A program made the translations under genes and the position numbers. From NCBI GenBank assembly GCA_963741565.1, contig CAVUIK010000014.1, positions 1-64,000 on the forward strand: 64,000 nt of DNA, written 5' to 3'. The notes under the pieces are model-generated. The model was not told the origin of the DNA. It made no database searches and was given only the letters and a program-made list of their open reading frames with translations. Of this stretch, positions 26,406 to 35,275 are shown in pieces (the first letter of the stretch is position 1; each line of letters starts with the position of its first letter). Origin of the DNA: Ga0077555 sp963741565 (GTDB lineage: Bacteria; Pseudomonadota; Alphaproteobacteria; Rhizobiales; Hyphomicrobiaceae).

Positions 26406-27896
26406 ATGACAATGCCCCGTCCCCTGCTCGAACTTCGAGGCCTCGGAAAGTACTACGGTGGCAGGGCGGCGATCAGCGATGTTTCGCTCTCCGTATTGAA
26501 GGGCGAGGCCCACGCAATCGTCGGCGAGAATGGCGCCGGCAAGTCGACACTGATCAACATCCTGTCGGGAAACCTGCGACCTGACACGGGCAGCCTTCAG
26601 CTTGATGGGGCGCCGCTGAAACTCGCGAGCCCGGCGGCGGCGCGCCGCCACGGCATTGCGGTGGTTCACCAGGAACTCACAATTATTCCGGCATTGACAG
26701 TGGCTGAGAACATTTGTCTTGGTCGGTTGCCCTCGCGCCGCTTTGGCTTCGTGGATTTTGCAGCCCTGCGTCAGACTGCTGCCGAGGCGCTTCGCCGGCT
26801 ACACCTCGACATCGACCCGGACACGCTTGCCGGCGTGTTGCCGATTGCGCAGCAGCAGATGGTCGAGATCGCCAAAGGCGTCGCGAGCGGAGCCCGCATC
26901 CTGGTCATGGATGAACCAACCTCATCACTTGGGCCACGGGAGGCCGAGCGTCTATGGGTCGTAACGGCCGAACTTCGGCGTCAAGGCACGACCGTTCTGT
27001 TTGTCTCGCATAAGCTCGACGAAGTGTTGGCCAATGCTCAAACGGTGAGCGTTATGCGCGACGGCCGTCTGATCGCGAGCGAGGCGGCCGCCGGCTACGA
27101 TATAACGCGTCTCGTCGCACTGATGGTTGGTCGCAACATCCCTGAGCAGGTTCAGCGTCGCACGGTTTCGACCACTGATACGGTGCTCCGCGTGCGTGGG
27201 CTTTCAAAGGGAACTGAGTTCATCGACGTCGGTTTTGACGTTAAGGCCGGCGAGATCATCGGGCTTTCTGGCCTTGTGGGTTCCGGTCGGACAGAAGTGG
27301 TTCGCTGCATCTTCGGCGCAGATCGACCGGATTCCGGCGAAGTCGAGTTCGCAGGCCAACGATTGCCGGGCGGCGATCCTCGAACAGCAATTGCAGCCGG
27401 GATGGGTTTTGTGCCTGAGAGCCGGAAAGAGCAGGGCCTGTTTTCCAATCTCGCAATCGTCGAGAACCTGTCGCTGCCAACTCGGCATACCGGTCCGTTC
27501 GGGCTGCTCCAGTCGCGCAAGGAACGGCAAGCCGGAAACGACGGAGTTCGCGCACTCAAGATTAACGCGCGTTCGCTTGACCAAAGCGTCGCAACCTTGT
27601 CCGGGGGCAATCAGCAGAAAGTGATCCTGGCGCGCTGGCTGCGGTTGGCTCCGCGCCTCCTGATTGTCGATGAGCCGACACGGGGCATTGACGTTGGCGC
27701 CAAAGCCGAAATCTACGACATCTTGAGAGCGCAAGCGGAGGCTGGCCGTGCGGTTCTGCTGGTATCCTCGGAGCTGCCGGAACTCCTCGCGCTTTCTGAC
27801 CGCATTATTGTCATGCGCGAGGGCAGGATCGCCGGCGAACTCAATCGCGCGGATGCAAACGAGGAGAGGCTCGGCAGACTTGCAATGGGATACTGA
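26406..27896 (+). CDS. Sugar ABC importer ATP-binding protein, RbsA/MglA type
   Basis: This protein of about 496 residues has two tandem ABC ATPase domains, as usual in CUT2-family (ribose/galactose type) importers. The first domain has Walker A GENGAGKST and Walker B ILVMDEPTSSL, but its signature reads LPIAQQQMVEIAK. The second has the degenerate GLVGSGRTE P-loop, signature LSGGNQQKV and LLIVDEPTRGID. Starts at 26382, 26406 and 26412 are all in frame; the alignment with relatives begins around PLLELRGLGKYY. It is the first gene of a seven-gene operon for uptake and breakdown of a sugar. Confidence 0.9.
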   Translation: MTMPRPLLELRGLGKYYGGRAAISDVSLSVLKGEAHAIVGENGAGKSTLINILSGNLRPDTGSLQLDGAPLKLASPAAARRHGIAVVHQELTIIPALTVAENICLGRLPSRRFGFVDFAALRQTAAEALRRLHLDIDPDTLAGVLPIAQQQMVEIAKGVASGARILVMDEPTSSLGPREAERLWVVTAELRRQGTTVLFVSHKLDEVLANAQTVSVMRDGRLIASEAAAGYDITRLVALMVGRNIPEQVQRRTVSTTDTVLRVRGLSKGTEFIDVGFDVKAGEIIGLSGLVGSGRTEVVRCIFGADRPDSGEVEFAGQRLPGGDPRTAIAAGMGFVPESRKEQGLFSNLAIVENLSLPTRHTGPFGLLQSRKERQAGNDGVRALKINARSLDQSVATLSGGNQQKVILARWLRLAPRLLIVDEPTRGIDVGAKAEIYDILRAQAEAGRAVLLVSSELPELLALSDRIIVMREGRIAGELNRADANEERLGRLAMGY

Positions 27897-27924
27897 AAAT
27901 CGCGCCTTGCGCGGTGACAAGGCG

Positions 27925-28884
27925 ATGTCTGGCCGCGCCACGTACGCGACCGGGCGCCGCGTCATGCGCCATATGGTCTGGGTCATTCTGGCTGCAGTCG
28001 TCCTTGTTCTTGCCGTCTCGCTTGACGCCTTCTGGACGCTGCCGAATATTCTCAACATTCTCAATCAAACATCCATCGTTGCGTTGCTTGCGATCGGCAT
28101 CACGCTGGTGTTGGTGACGGGCCATTTCGATCTATCTGTCGGGGCGATTGTGACGCTCGCGGCCGTTGTTGCGATCCAAATGCAGCCGGTCGATGCGGCA
28201 GGCACGCTCTCGGCAATTGCGGTGCCCTTGTTGCTGGGAATGATGGCTGGCGCAATCAATGGCGCGTTTGTCGGGGGTCTTGGCGCGAACTCGATCGTAA
28301 CCACGGTCGGCATGCAACTCGCGCTTGGTGGCCTCACCCTGGTCCTCGTTGCCGGCCAACATGTGCGGGTCGACAATGCGTCGGCAGCCTTCGTTGCGAT
28401 CGGCGGTCGCGTGCTGGGCGTTCCGGTGTCCGTGATGATACTTGTGGCGATTGTCGCGCTCGCACATCTGCTGTTGGCTTACACGCTGCTCGGGCGGCAT
28501 GTTCGGGCCATTGGCGGCAGTCCAGCAGCGGCAACGCTGGTCGGGATCCCGATCGCGCTCCGTGTGATCCAGATGTTCATGATCTCCGGCGTATTGGCGG
28601 CGCTCGCGGGCATAATCATGGCGGCGCGTGTGCGCAATCTCGATCCAACGTCGGGGGCCGGCTTGGAGCTGGCGGCGCTCACGGCGGCGGTGCTTGGGGG
28701 CACGAGGTTGACGGGAGGGCATGGCGATGTGCTGGCCACACTGGGCGGCGCACTCATTCTCGGTGTTGTCGCCAATGCGATGCGCTTACTGGATTTCTCC
28801 TACAGTCTGCAGTTGCTGTTGCAGGGCCTGGTGTTGCTCACAGCGGTCGCCCTCGATGCGCGCTACAGGGCGACCGATCGATGA
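27925..28884 (+). CDS. Sugar ABC transporter permease 1, RbsC type
   Basis: This 319-residue CUT2 permease has about nine or ten hydrophobic segments and the family sequences ALLAIGITLVLVTGHFDLSVG near residues 55-75 and AAVLGGTRLTGGHGD near the end. It forms the membrane channel together with the second permease. The ATG at 27925 lies 28 bp after the ATPase stop. Two separate permease genes indicate a heteromeric transporter rather than the usual RbsC homodimer. Confidence 0.9.
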   Translation: MSGRATYATGRRVMRHMVWVILAAVVLVLAVSLDAFWTLPNILNILNQTSIVALLAIGITLVLVTGHFDLSVGAIVTLAAVVAIQMQPVDAAGTLSAIAVPLLLGMMAGAINGAFVGGLGANSIVTTVGMQLALGGLTLVLVAGQHVRVDNASAAFVAIGGRVLGVPVSVMILVAIVALAHLLLAYTLLGRHVRAIGGSPAAATLVGIPIALRVIQMFMISGVLAALAGIIMAARVRNLDPTSGAGLELAALTAAVLGGTRLTGGHGDVLATLGGALILGVVANAMRLLDFSYSLQLLLQGLVLLTAVALDARYRATDR

Positions 28885-29864
28885 GTGATGTCTCTGTGCA
28901 TCTCCGGCGCAATCGCGTGACCTTGCTGGCATTGTTGCCACTTGTCGCGTCGCTTGTCCTCGGGGCATCGTTCTGGTCCCCGGCCAACTTGCAGAGCCTG
29001 GTCGCGGCGGTCGCCGTCGAAGGCATCGCCTGTGTCGGGATGACGATCGTGATGGTGGCGGGGGGCTTCGACCTGTCGATCGGTTCGGTGATGGCGCTCG
29101 CAGGTTGCATTGTCGTTGGAGCTGAACAACTCGGACTGCCATTCGCTATTCTGCTTTCTCTCGGTGCCGCAGCGCTGGTTGGCCTGGCGAACGGATTGTT
29201 GGTTGGCGTACTGCGGATCAATCCATTCATTGCAACACTTGCCACGATGATCATCGTGCGCGCGCTGGTGCTGACCGCCACGGCTTCTGAGCCTGTGTCG
29301 GGAAACGAGACAGCGCTCATGGAATTTGCGCGTGGCAGCATCGCGGGCGTCCCGCAGGTTGGCTTAATTCTGCTGGGCTTGGCATCGATCGGTCATGTCT
29401 TTCTCACGCATCACGCATTTGGTCGCGATGTATTTGCTCTTGGAGGCAATGAGGCGGCGGCGCGAGCATCCGGCATCGAGACAGTCCGCTTGAAAGTCAT
29501 CTGTTACACCGCATGTGGTTTTTGCGCAGGCGTTGCCGGAGTTCTGCTGGCCGGCCGCCTCAATACTGGCTCCCCCATCATCGGCGAGCAGGCCGCACTC
29601 AACGTCATAACGGCAGTCCTGCTCGGCGGCACCAGCATGACGGGCGGCGCCGGGTCGATTTGGGGCTCGATTGCCGGATTGCTTTGTATCGGCGTACTCG
29701 AGAGCGTGATGCGCTTATTGGACATCCCGGCTTACTGGCAACGGGTCTTGCAGGGTGGACTGTTGCTGGCGATCATCGCTGCAGATAGGCTTGCTGCCAA
29801 AAGGGTGGGTCGACGGGCACGAAACGTTGCCGACGAGGCCGGAGATAAAGGGAGGGTTTCATGA
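28881..29864 (+). CDS. Sugar ABC transporter permease 2, RbsC type
   Basis: This 327-residue paralogue of the preceding permease has the matching motifs IACVGMTIVMVAGGFDLSIG and AVLLGGTSMTGGAGS and a similar set of transmembrane helices. Its ATG overlaps the stop of permease 1 (ATGA), so the two are made together. A short basic C-terminal tail (RRARNVADEAGDKGR) follows the last helix. Confidence 0.9.
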   Translation: MSDVSVHLRRNRVTLLALLPLVASLVLGASFWSPANLQSLVAAVAVEGIACVGMTIVMVAGGFDLSIGSVMALAGCIVVGAEQLGLPFAILLSLGAAALVGLANGLLVGVLRINPFIATLATMIIVRALVLTATASEPVSGNETALMEFARGSIAGVPQVGLILLGLASIGHVFLTHHAFGRDVFALGGNEAAARASGIETVRLKVICYTACGFCAGVAGVLLAGRLNTGSPIIGEQAALNVITAVLLGGTSMTGGAGSIWGSIAGLLCIGVLESVMRLLDIPAYWQRVLQGGLLLAIIAADRLAAKRVGRRARNVADEAGDKGRVS

Positions 29865-30823
29865 CCGTCATCGATCGGCGCGTTGCACTCGGCACCGGCC
29901 TATTTGCGGTCGTGTCGTATTGCTCTGGAGCAGGCCTAGTGGCCGCCCAAAGCAAGGTCACGATTGGCCTATCACAGCCCAATCTTGGCTGGCCCTATAT
30001 TGCGGCCTACACTAAGGCATTCCAGGCCGCCGTAGCACAGAACCCGAACGTCGCAGTTGTCATCACCAGCGCCGACAGCGACATCGCCAAGCAGTCCCGC
30101 GACATGGAAAGCCTCGTCGCGCGCAAAGTCGATATTATTCTGGTCTGCTCGCTTGACGGCAACGCCATAGTTCCATCGATCAAGGCGGCGCGCGATGGGA
30201 AGATTCCGGTTCTCGCCGTATCGAACGAGCCGGCGGCTGCGGGACAGGCGCTGATCTCCGGCTATTCCGGCCCGGACGACCATCTGCAGGGGGTACTCGC
30301 GGCCGAACTCATGCACGACGCACTCGGCGGCAAAGGCAACATCGTGATGATCGAGGGTACCCCCGGGCAGAGCACGACGCTTGCGCGGCGCAAGGGCTTC
30401 GAGGAGCGCCTGAAGGCTCTCAACTCCGGCATCAAGATTATCGCGCGCCAGTCTGCCAGCTGGGATCCCTTGAAGGCTAAGGCGATCATGGAGGATTTTC
30501 TGACGACGCATGGCGAGCGGATCAACGGTCTGTTCAGCCAGGATGACAATACCGCGGCGTCGGCTGCGGAGGTGGCGAAGGCGGCAGGCAAGTTGCAGAA
30601 TATCAAGATCGTCGGCGTCGGCGGCAGCAAGAATGGCGTTGCCGCGATCAAGAGCGGGCTGTTGCATGCGACGGTCGATCAGTCGCCGACTGCGGATGCC
30701 ACGCAAGGCCTGCGGTTGGCGCTCGAAATCGTGGGTGGGAAAGCACCGGCCCAGAAGCGTAACATCATTCCGATGCCAAAGATCACGGCTGCCAACGTCG
30801 CGCAGTTCCAAGGTGAATGGTGA
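29861..30823 (+). CDS. Periplasmic sugar-binding protein, RbsB type
   Basis: This 320-residue substrate-binding protein of the ribose/galactose family has an N-terminal export signal (basic start with Arg-Arg, hydrophobic core, cleavage near LVAAQS). The mature part shows the type I periplasmic-binding fold: ITSADSDIAKQSRDMES, VDIILVCSLDGNA, GNIVMIEGTPGQS and NGLFSQDDNTA. It delivers the sugar to the two permeases. ATG at 29861 overlaps the permease 2 stop. The ligand cannot be read from sequence; the downstream kinase and deaminase suggest an amino sugar. Confidence 0.9.
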   Translation: MTVIDRRVALGTGLFAVVSYCSGAGLVAAQSKVTIGLSQPNLGWPYIAAYTKAFQAAVAQNPNVAVVITSADSDIAKQSRDMESLVARKVDIILVCSLDGNAIVPSIKAARDGKIPVLAVSNEPAAAGQALISGYSGPDDHLQGVLAAELMHDALGGKGNIVMIEGTPGQSTTLARRKGFEERLKALNSGIKIIARQSASWDPLKAKAIMEDFLTTHGERINGLFSQDDNTAASAAEVAKAAGKLQNIKIVGVGGSKNGVAAIKSGLLHATVDQSPTADATQGLRLALEIVGGKAPAQKRNIIPMPKITAANVAQFQGEW

Positions 30824-30824
30824 C

Positions 30825-32012
30825 GTGAGCGCAACCTGGCATACTGGCGATCTGGGCGGCCGCGATCCCGCCTTCGCGCTCGGGATGAAGATCTACGACA
30901 ATGACTGGTATTTGCGTTTCGGCCTCGACTATGCCGACGCGGCCAATCTCCTGGCCGACTGGGGCGTGACGTTCGTGCTTTCGCAGAGCCGCTTCCTGCC
31001 GATGCCGAACACCGCCGTTGCAAGCGCGGTCGCGCCCGAGCATGCAGCGCGCTACGCAAGCTATGACGATCACCGCTTTCGGGAGGCTTTGGCTCGGCGC
31101 GGCATCAAATATGTTGCAAGCTGCTTGATGATGTTCGATCCCGAAGCGCTGGCCGCCAATCCTGAGTGGAACGCGGTCGATGCTGATGGCCGGATCCAGG
31201 ACAAGATCGACTGGTACATTGGCATTCCTCCGATCCACGCACGCTACGTCGCCAGCAAGATCGCACAGATAGAAAAGGCGGTGCGCGCGCTGGAACCTGA
31301 CGGCATTCATCTGGGCTTCATGCGTTGGCCCGGCTTCTGGGAGCTGTGGATGCCACATCATGGACGGCACGATTTTCCCGAGTATAGTTTTGATCGAGAA
31401 ACGCTTCAGGCGTTCGAGCGTGCAACCGGCGTTACATTGCCGTCTCATATGCCGGCGACTGCGGCTGCCTGGATCAAGGCCCATGCTCACGTGGCCTGGA
31501 TTGACTGGAAATGCAGCGTGACCGTCGACGTCGTGCGCCGTGTGCGTGATGCTGCTCGCGCCATAAAGTCTGATGTCCAGATGGTTCTAAATACCCTGCC
31601 ATTTGGGCAGTCCGACTACGACAATGCCGCCACAACTGTGTTCGGGCAGAACTTCGAAGCTCTTCGCGACGTGATCGATGTCTACGAGGTGATGACCTAC
31701 CACCAGATCTTGAAGCGCCCTGTCGAATGGCCTGCGGCCATCGGAACCGAGGTTAAAAGACGTACGGGCCGGACAACCGTGTGTACATTGCAGGCAGCTC
31801 CGCTCTATCTCGATGGGATGCATGCCCGCGAAGGTCGCGCGGCCGCGCTCGACGCCAGCGAAATGGGGGCGATGAGTGGCCATGTGGCTCGATCGCCTGT
31901 GGATGGGCAGGTCTTTTTCCTCTGGAGCGATTTCCTGCGCCAGACCGTCGAGCAGAACGACTGGTCGCGCGTCGACGTTATCCGAAGGCTCGCCCGCGCG
32001 AGACGCGCATGA
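30825..32012 (+). CDS. Uncharacterised TIM-barrel-like protein, putative cytoplasmic glycoside hydrolase
   Basis: This soluble protein of about 395 residues has no signal peptide and starts at GTG 30825, one base after the binding-protein stop. It has the look of a (beta/alpha)8 glycoside-hydrolase-like protein: KIYDNDWYLRFGLDYADA, LADWGVTFVLSQS, GIKYVASCLMMFDP, LEPDGIHLGFMRWPGFW, VWIDWKC-type segment near 31495 and VYEVMTYHQIL. Acidic candidates for catalysis include the Asp of PDGIHLGF and the Glu of VYEVMTYH. It probably cleaves the imported compound before phosphorylation. I cannot assign a family; the context, not the sequence, suggests hydrolase. Confidence 0.6.
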   Translation: MSATWHTGDLGGRDPAFALGMKIYDNDWYLRFGLDYADAANLLADWGVTFVLSQSRFLPMPNTAVASAVAPEHAARYASYDDHRFREALARRGIKYVASCLMMFDPEALAANPEWNAVDADGRIQDKIDWYIGIPPIHARYVASKIAQIEKAVRALEPDGIHLGFMRWPGFWELWMPHHGRHDFPEYSFDRETLQAFERATGVTLPSHMPATAAAWIKAHAHVAWIDWKCSVTVDVVRRVRDAARAIKSDVQMVLNTLPFGQSDYDNAATTVFGQNFEALRDVIDVYEVMTYHQILKRPVEWPAAIGTEVKRRTGRTTVCTLQAAPLYLDGMHAREGRAAALDASEMGAMSGHVARSPVDGQVFFLWSDFLRQTVEQNDWSRVDVIRRLARARRA

Positions 32013-32908
32013 GCCCGAAGCGAACAGCTATCGGCATCGATCTTGGCGGCACGAATCTCCGCGTTGCCTTGATCGATAGCGAGGGACGGCGCCTCGCCGA
32101 GTATTTCGCGGCAACGCCTTCAGGCGTGGCGGCGGAAGCGCTGCTGGGCCGTATCGCCGGCGTTGTGCAGAGAGTGCGGGGCGACGAGCAACCGATCGGT
32201 GTGGGCATCGGCGTGCCCGGGGCGCTCGACGCCGAGGATCGTTTGATTCCGGGCATGTCGAATATTTCCGAGCTTGCTGGCGTGCCGATCGGCGCACTTC
32301 TCGGCGCCGCGCTGGGGATGCCCATCCGGATCGAGAACGATGCTCGCGTCGCCATGCTTGGCGAAGCGCGTTTCGGCGCCGCGAGAGGCGCTCGCAACGT
32401 CCTGATGCTGACACTTGGAACAGGAATTGGCGGCGGTCTCCTTCTCGACGGTTGCGTGAGGGCGGGCCCGCGCCGCATGGCCGGCGAGATCGGCCTGTCG
32501 CTGGTTCCAACAGCAACCGGGAACGGTTGGCAATCGCTGGAGGATGCAGCCTCTCCTGGTGGACTACGGCGGACTGAGGGCTTAGATCTTGCTGCGATCG
32601 CGCATGCAGCGGCCAGCGGCGCGGCGAACCCGAAAGCGAGGCTCGCGAAGATCGCCGAACTGCTGGGCGTGTCGATCAGCAATGCGCACGCTATACTCGA
32701 TCTCGAGATGGTTCTGTTGTCTGGCGGATTGACGCGTGCAGGTACTGAGTTCCTGGCCGCAGTGCAAGACGCAGTGCGGCGCCTCTGCCCACCGCTGCTA
32801 GAGCGCCAGTTGACCATTGCGTATGCTGAGCTAGGCGAATGGGCCGGAGCCGTGGGTGCCGGCGCCTTGTGGTTGGCCCCGGATCATCGTCGGACGGAGC
32901 TGCTGTGA
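32009..32908 (+). CDS. ROK-family sugar kinase
   Basis: This 299-residue ROK protein has the phosphate-binding motif GIDLGGTNLRVALID at the N-terminus, the IENDARVAMLGEA segment with catalytic Asp, and LTLGTGIGGGLLLDG. The zinc-binding CxCGxxGCxE motif of many ROK kinases is missing; the equivalent region reads LVPTATGNGWQS. It should phosphorylate a hexose or hexosamine with ATP. ATG at 32009 overlaps the preceding stop (ATGA). With the NagB-like gene next door, an amino-sugar kinase is the best guess. Confidence 0.87.
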   Translation: MSPKRTAIGIDLGGTNLRVALIDSEGRRLAEYFAATPSGVAAEALLGRIAGVVQRVRGDEQPIGVGIGVPGALDAEDRLIPGMSNISELAGVPIGALLGAALGMPIRIENDARVAMLGEARFGAARGARNVLMLTLGTGIGGGLLLDGCVRAGPRRMAGEIGLSLVPTATGNGWQSLEDAASPGGLRRTEGLDLAAIAHAAASGAANPKARLAKIAELLGVSISNAHAILDLEMVLLSGGLTRAGTEFLAAVQDAVRRLCPPLLERQLTIAYAELGEWAGAVGAGALWLAPDHRRTELL

Positions 32909-33651
32909 AACTGCTGATTGCGGATGATTACGACGAACTGAGTACCAAGGCATTTGCGCTCGCCGAGGAGCTGCTGGCTGGCAAAGGCGTCCCTTGCGTC
33001 GTGCTCCCGACAGGCAATACGCCGCTCGGGTTCTTCGCGGCCTGCGTCGCGGCGGGCCGTAACAGCCGCATCAGCAAGGGGCGCTTCATCCAACTGGACG
33101 AGTATCTTGATATCGCGGCAGACGATCCGCGCTCGCTCAGTGGCTGGCTCGATCGCATCCTTCTCAAGCCCCTCGGCATTGGCCGCGAGCGTTTGCTTGC
33201 ATTTGACCCGTCCGCCACGACTCCCATCGCGGAGGCGGCCCGGATGGAGCGAATGGCACGAGCGTACCAGATCGATCTCGCATTGCTGGGCCTCGGCCCC
33301 AATGGACACCTAGGGTTTAACGAGCCCGGTAGCCCGTTTGATAGTGAGACGCGACAGGTGTCGCTGACGCCTGCGTCGATCACAAGCAATGCTGTGTACT
33401 GGGGAGGCGAGGAACGCGTTCCCCATCGCGCCTTCACGCTTGGCCTCGGCACGATTGCCACCGCGCGGCATTCGATCTTGCTTGTCTCAGGATGTCACAA
33501 GGCCGGGATCTTGCGCCGCGTGCTCGAAGAGACACCCTCGACCGATGTGCCAGCGACTTGCCTGCGGTTGATCGACGGAACGACGGTCGTCGCCGACAGG
33601 GCTGCCCTGTCTGAACTTTCACCGGCGACCATTGCGGCATTGAATCGATAG
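32905..33651 (+). CDS. Glucosamine-6-phosphate deaminase/isomerase-like protein (NagB family)
   Basis: This 248-residue protein belongs to the NagB/6-phosphogluconolactonase superfamily: VLPTGNTPLGFF, FIQLDEYLD with the catalytic Asp, and LLGLGPNGHLGFNEPGS, which is typical of true GlcN6P deaminases. It should convert an amino-sugar 6-phosphate to a ketose phosphate and ammonia. GTG at 32905 overlaps the kinase stop (GTGA). No NagA deacetylase is in the operon, so the imported sugar is probably free-amine or is deacetylated elsewhere. Confidence 0.87.
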   Translation: MKLLIADDYDELSTKAFALAEELLAGKGVPCVVLPTGNTPLGFFAACVAAGRNSRISKGRFIQLDEYLDIAADDPRSLSGWLDRILLKPLGIGRERLLAFDPSATTPIAEAARMERMARAYQIDLALLGLGPNGHLGFNEPGSPFDSETRQVSLTPASITSNAVYWGGEERVPHRAFTLGLGTIATARHSILLVSGCHKAGILRRVLEETPSTDVPATCLRLIDGTTVVADRAALSELSPATIAALNR

Positions 33652-33776
33652 CCATCGATCATCTGCACCGGTCGATCCGGGTGACCGACGCCGACGATAC
33701 CCGACAGGACTTAAGGAACATTTGTCAGGCGCTTCTGCGGAGAGTTCATCCGGCATTGACGGGTGTAGGAGGTAGA

Positions 33777-34115
33777 GTGAAAGCGCGCCAGAAAAGTACT
33801 CTCGCAACGCGGGACTTGGTTCATCTGAGTGAGATTGGGGATCAGGGTTCGCTCGTCAAAATCGTCGTTTATCGGCCTAAGCTGGTCAACAGGGATTGGG
33901 ACGTAGATTACGAGATCATCGGCCTTCCTAAGATCGGGCCCCTGTTTCAGCATCGCGCGATACAAGTTGATTCGGTTGGCGCGGTGGCGCAGGCAATCGA
34001 ATTGATTGCTGTGAAATTACTGAGCACTGCAGCGTACAAAGCGGACCGTCTGTACTGGCTGGCACCCGGAGACAAGTGCGGGTTGACAATGCCGATTTTG
34101 GCTACTTACTGTTAG
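33777..34115 (+). CDS. DUF6968-like small protein
   Basis: This protein of about 112 residues resembles DUF6968-type proteins: TLATRDLVHLSEIG, VKIVVYRPKLVNRDWDVDYE, AVAQAIELIAVKLLS and the ending LYWLAPGDKCGLTMP. The start GTG at 33777 has AGGAGG at 33767-33772, though the frame is open from 33681. No function is known. It sits between the sugar operon and a patch of broken genes and tRNA-Gly. Confidence 0.55.
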   Translation: MKARQKSTLATRDLVHLSEIGDQGSLVKIVVYRPKLVNRDWDVDYEIIGLPKIGPLFQHRAIQVDSVGAVAQAIELIAVKLLSTAAYKADRLYWLAPGDKCGLTMPILATYC

Positions 34116-34116
34116 G

Positions 34117-34570
34117 CGATAAACGACGACGTCTACGGCTATCCTGTGGGCTCGAACCGGCTCGCCAACGTCACGCGCGGGGTGCAAACCGTCCGCGCCT
34201 CCACTTGCGATGGCGCTGGCGATATCCTGACTGACAACCGGCCGGGCGCGACCACCACCTACACCTACAACAAGCGCAACCGGCTCACGTCGGCGACCTT
34301 GGGGGCGCTGCTGTGGAGCGGCGCCTACAATCTTGCTTGCCCGCCTCCGGCAGGACGGCCAGGAGCAGCTCGCCGTTCGCCCGCTGACCACCGGCTGCAC
34401 GGGCTCGTCAGTGGCGCGCCTCCGGCGCGACGGCCACTTCAGCCGAAGGCGAGCAAGCACGAACGTGATCGCCGAGACCAAGGGCGGCGGTGAGACGGGA
34501 GAGACGAGCACGCCTTCGGCATGACGCGAGTACATCTGGCTGTGCAACGCCTGTACGCGATCAAAATGGC
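34117..34570 (+). pseudogene. RHS/YD-repeat protein remnant
   Basis: Two pieces of an RHS-type core are visible. The first, about 34138-34333, reads SNRLANVTRGVQTV, CDGAGDILTDNRPG and TTYTYNKRNRLTSATLG, which are YD-repeat sequences. The second, about 34459-34550 and in a different frame, reads NVIAETKGGGETGE, then a stop, then REYIWL, as in the RHS core end. Material between them is missing or shifted. RHS proteins are large secreted toxins or surface proteins; this one is clearly dead. Confidence 0.65.
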
Positions 34571-34688
34571 GCCGGAAACCGTGACGCAGTACGATTATAT
34601 GGCCGCCATCACCAAATCCCGGTCCAATACAAGCTCAATGAGCAGCCTTGCATACCCGGCCACCCTTCCCGTATTCTATGGGCCGGAT

Positions 34689-34763
34689 GCGGGTGTAGTT
34701 CAGTGGTAGAACGTCAGCTTCCCAAGCTGAATGTCGTCGGTTCAATCCCGATCGCCCGCTCCA
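34689..34763 (+). tRNA. tRNA-Gly (anticodon CCC)
   Basis: The sequence folds into a full cloverleaf: acceptor GCGGGTG pairs with CGCCCGC, D-arm contains TAGTTCAGTGGTAGAA, anticodon stem TCAGC/GCTGA encloses loop TTCCCAA (anticodon CCC), and the T-arm is GTCGG-TTCAATC-CCGAT. The 3' CCA is encoded. tRNA 3' ends are common integration targets and the DNA on both sides is full of mobile and broken genes, but no duplicated 3' end was found in this window. Confidence 0.95.
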
Positions 34764-34777
34764 ATAAAATCAATAAC

Positions 34778-35275
34778 TTAGCCAAGTTTGCCACAATCTA
34801 GTGAACAGGGGTAGTGACGGATTAGTGACCGAATTGGCAGGGCCAGTCGGTTGCCCCTGGGGGGGTGTGGTGGAAGCCACGACCTTCCCGTACTGGGTCG
34901 TTTTCCCTCATCAGGTGGCAGCCCGACCATCGTGCTGATAGTTTCATCGGCGAGCATCGCCTTGACGGCTTGGTGGAGCGGCATGAGGTGGACGGTCACG
35001 ACGTCCCAGACCACAGCGGGATCAATCCGGTGGTACTCGTGACGTAGGTGGTTCCCGATGGCGACAATGTTGGGCCACGGAATCGTCGGGTGCTGGTTGC
35101 GTAGCTCCAGCGGGATATGACGGACGGCCTCGGCGATGATGAGAATGGCGAATTGGAGCGCGTAGCGGAGCGCACGATCGTTCATAAAATGCTTGAAGGT
35201 TCGACCCCGTAAAAGGTCGAGGGCGAGGGTGATGTTCTCGTCAATGTCATAGAGGCGAGGGCGGGTAATACCCAA
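34778..35275 (-). pseudogene. HepT-like HEPN protein, 5' end disrupted and catalytic Arg changed
   Basis: The core resembles HepT-type (DUF86) HEPN ribonucleases of HepT-MntA systems: LYDIDENITLALDLL, RALRYALQFAILIIAEAVRH, IPWPNIVAIGNHLRHEYHRI and AVVWDVVTVHLMPLH. The active-site motif RNxxxHxY appears as GNHLRHEY, so the Arg needed for RNase activity is Gly. The gene-like sequence begins exactly where the IS630 element ends (near 35266-35270), so its own start codon was lost; a TTG inside the element at 35275 could restart it. No MNT nucleotidyltransferase partner is next to it. The C-terminal 45 residues are not HepT-like. Confidence 0.7.

Noticed and set aside
34689..34763. tRNA-Gly 3' end as attachment site paired with the integrase at position 1-1208
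   Set aside because: No copy of the tRNA 3' end was found near the integrase, so the link is unsupported.
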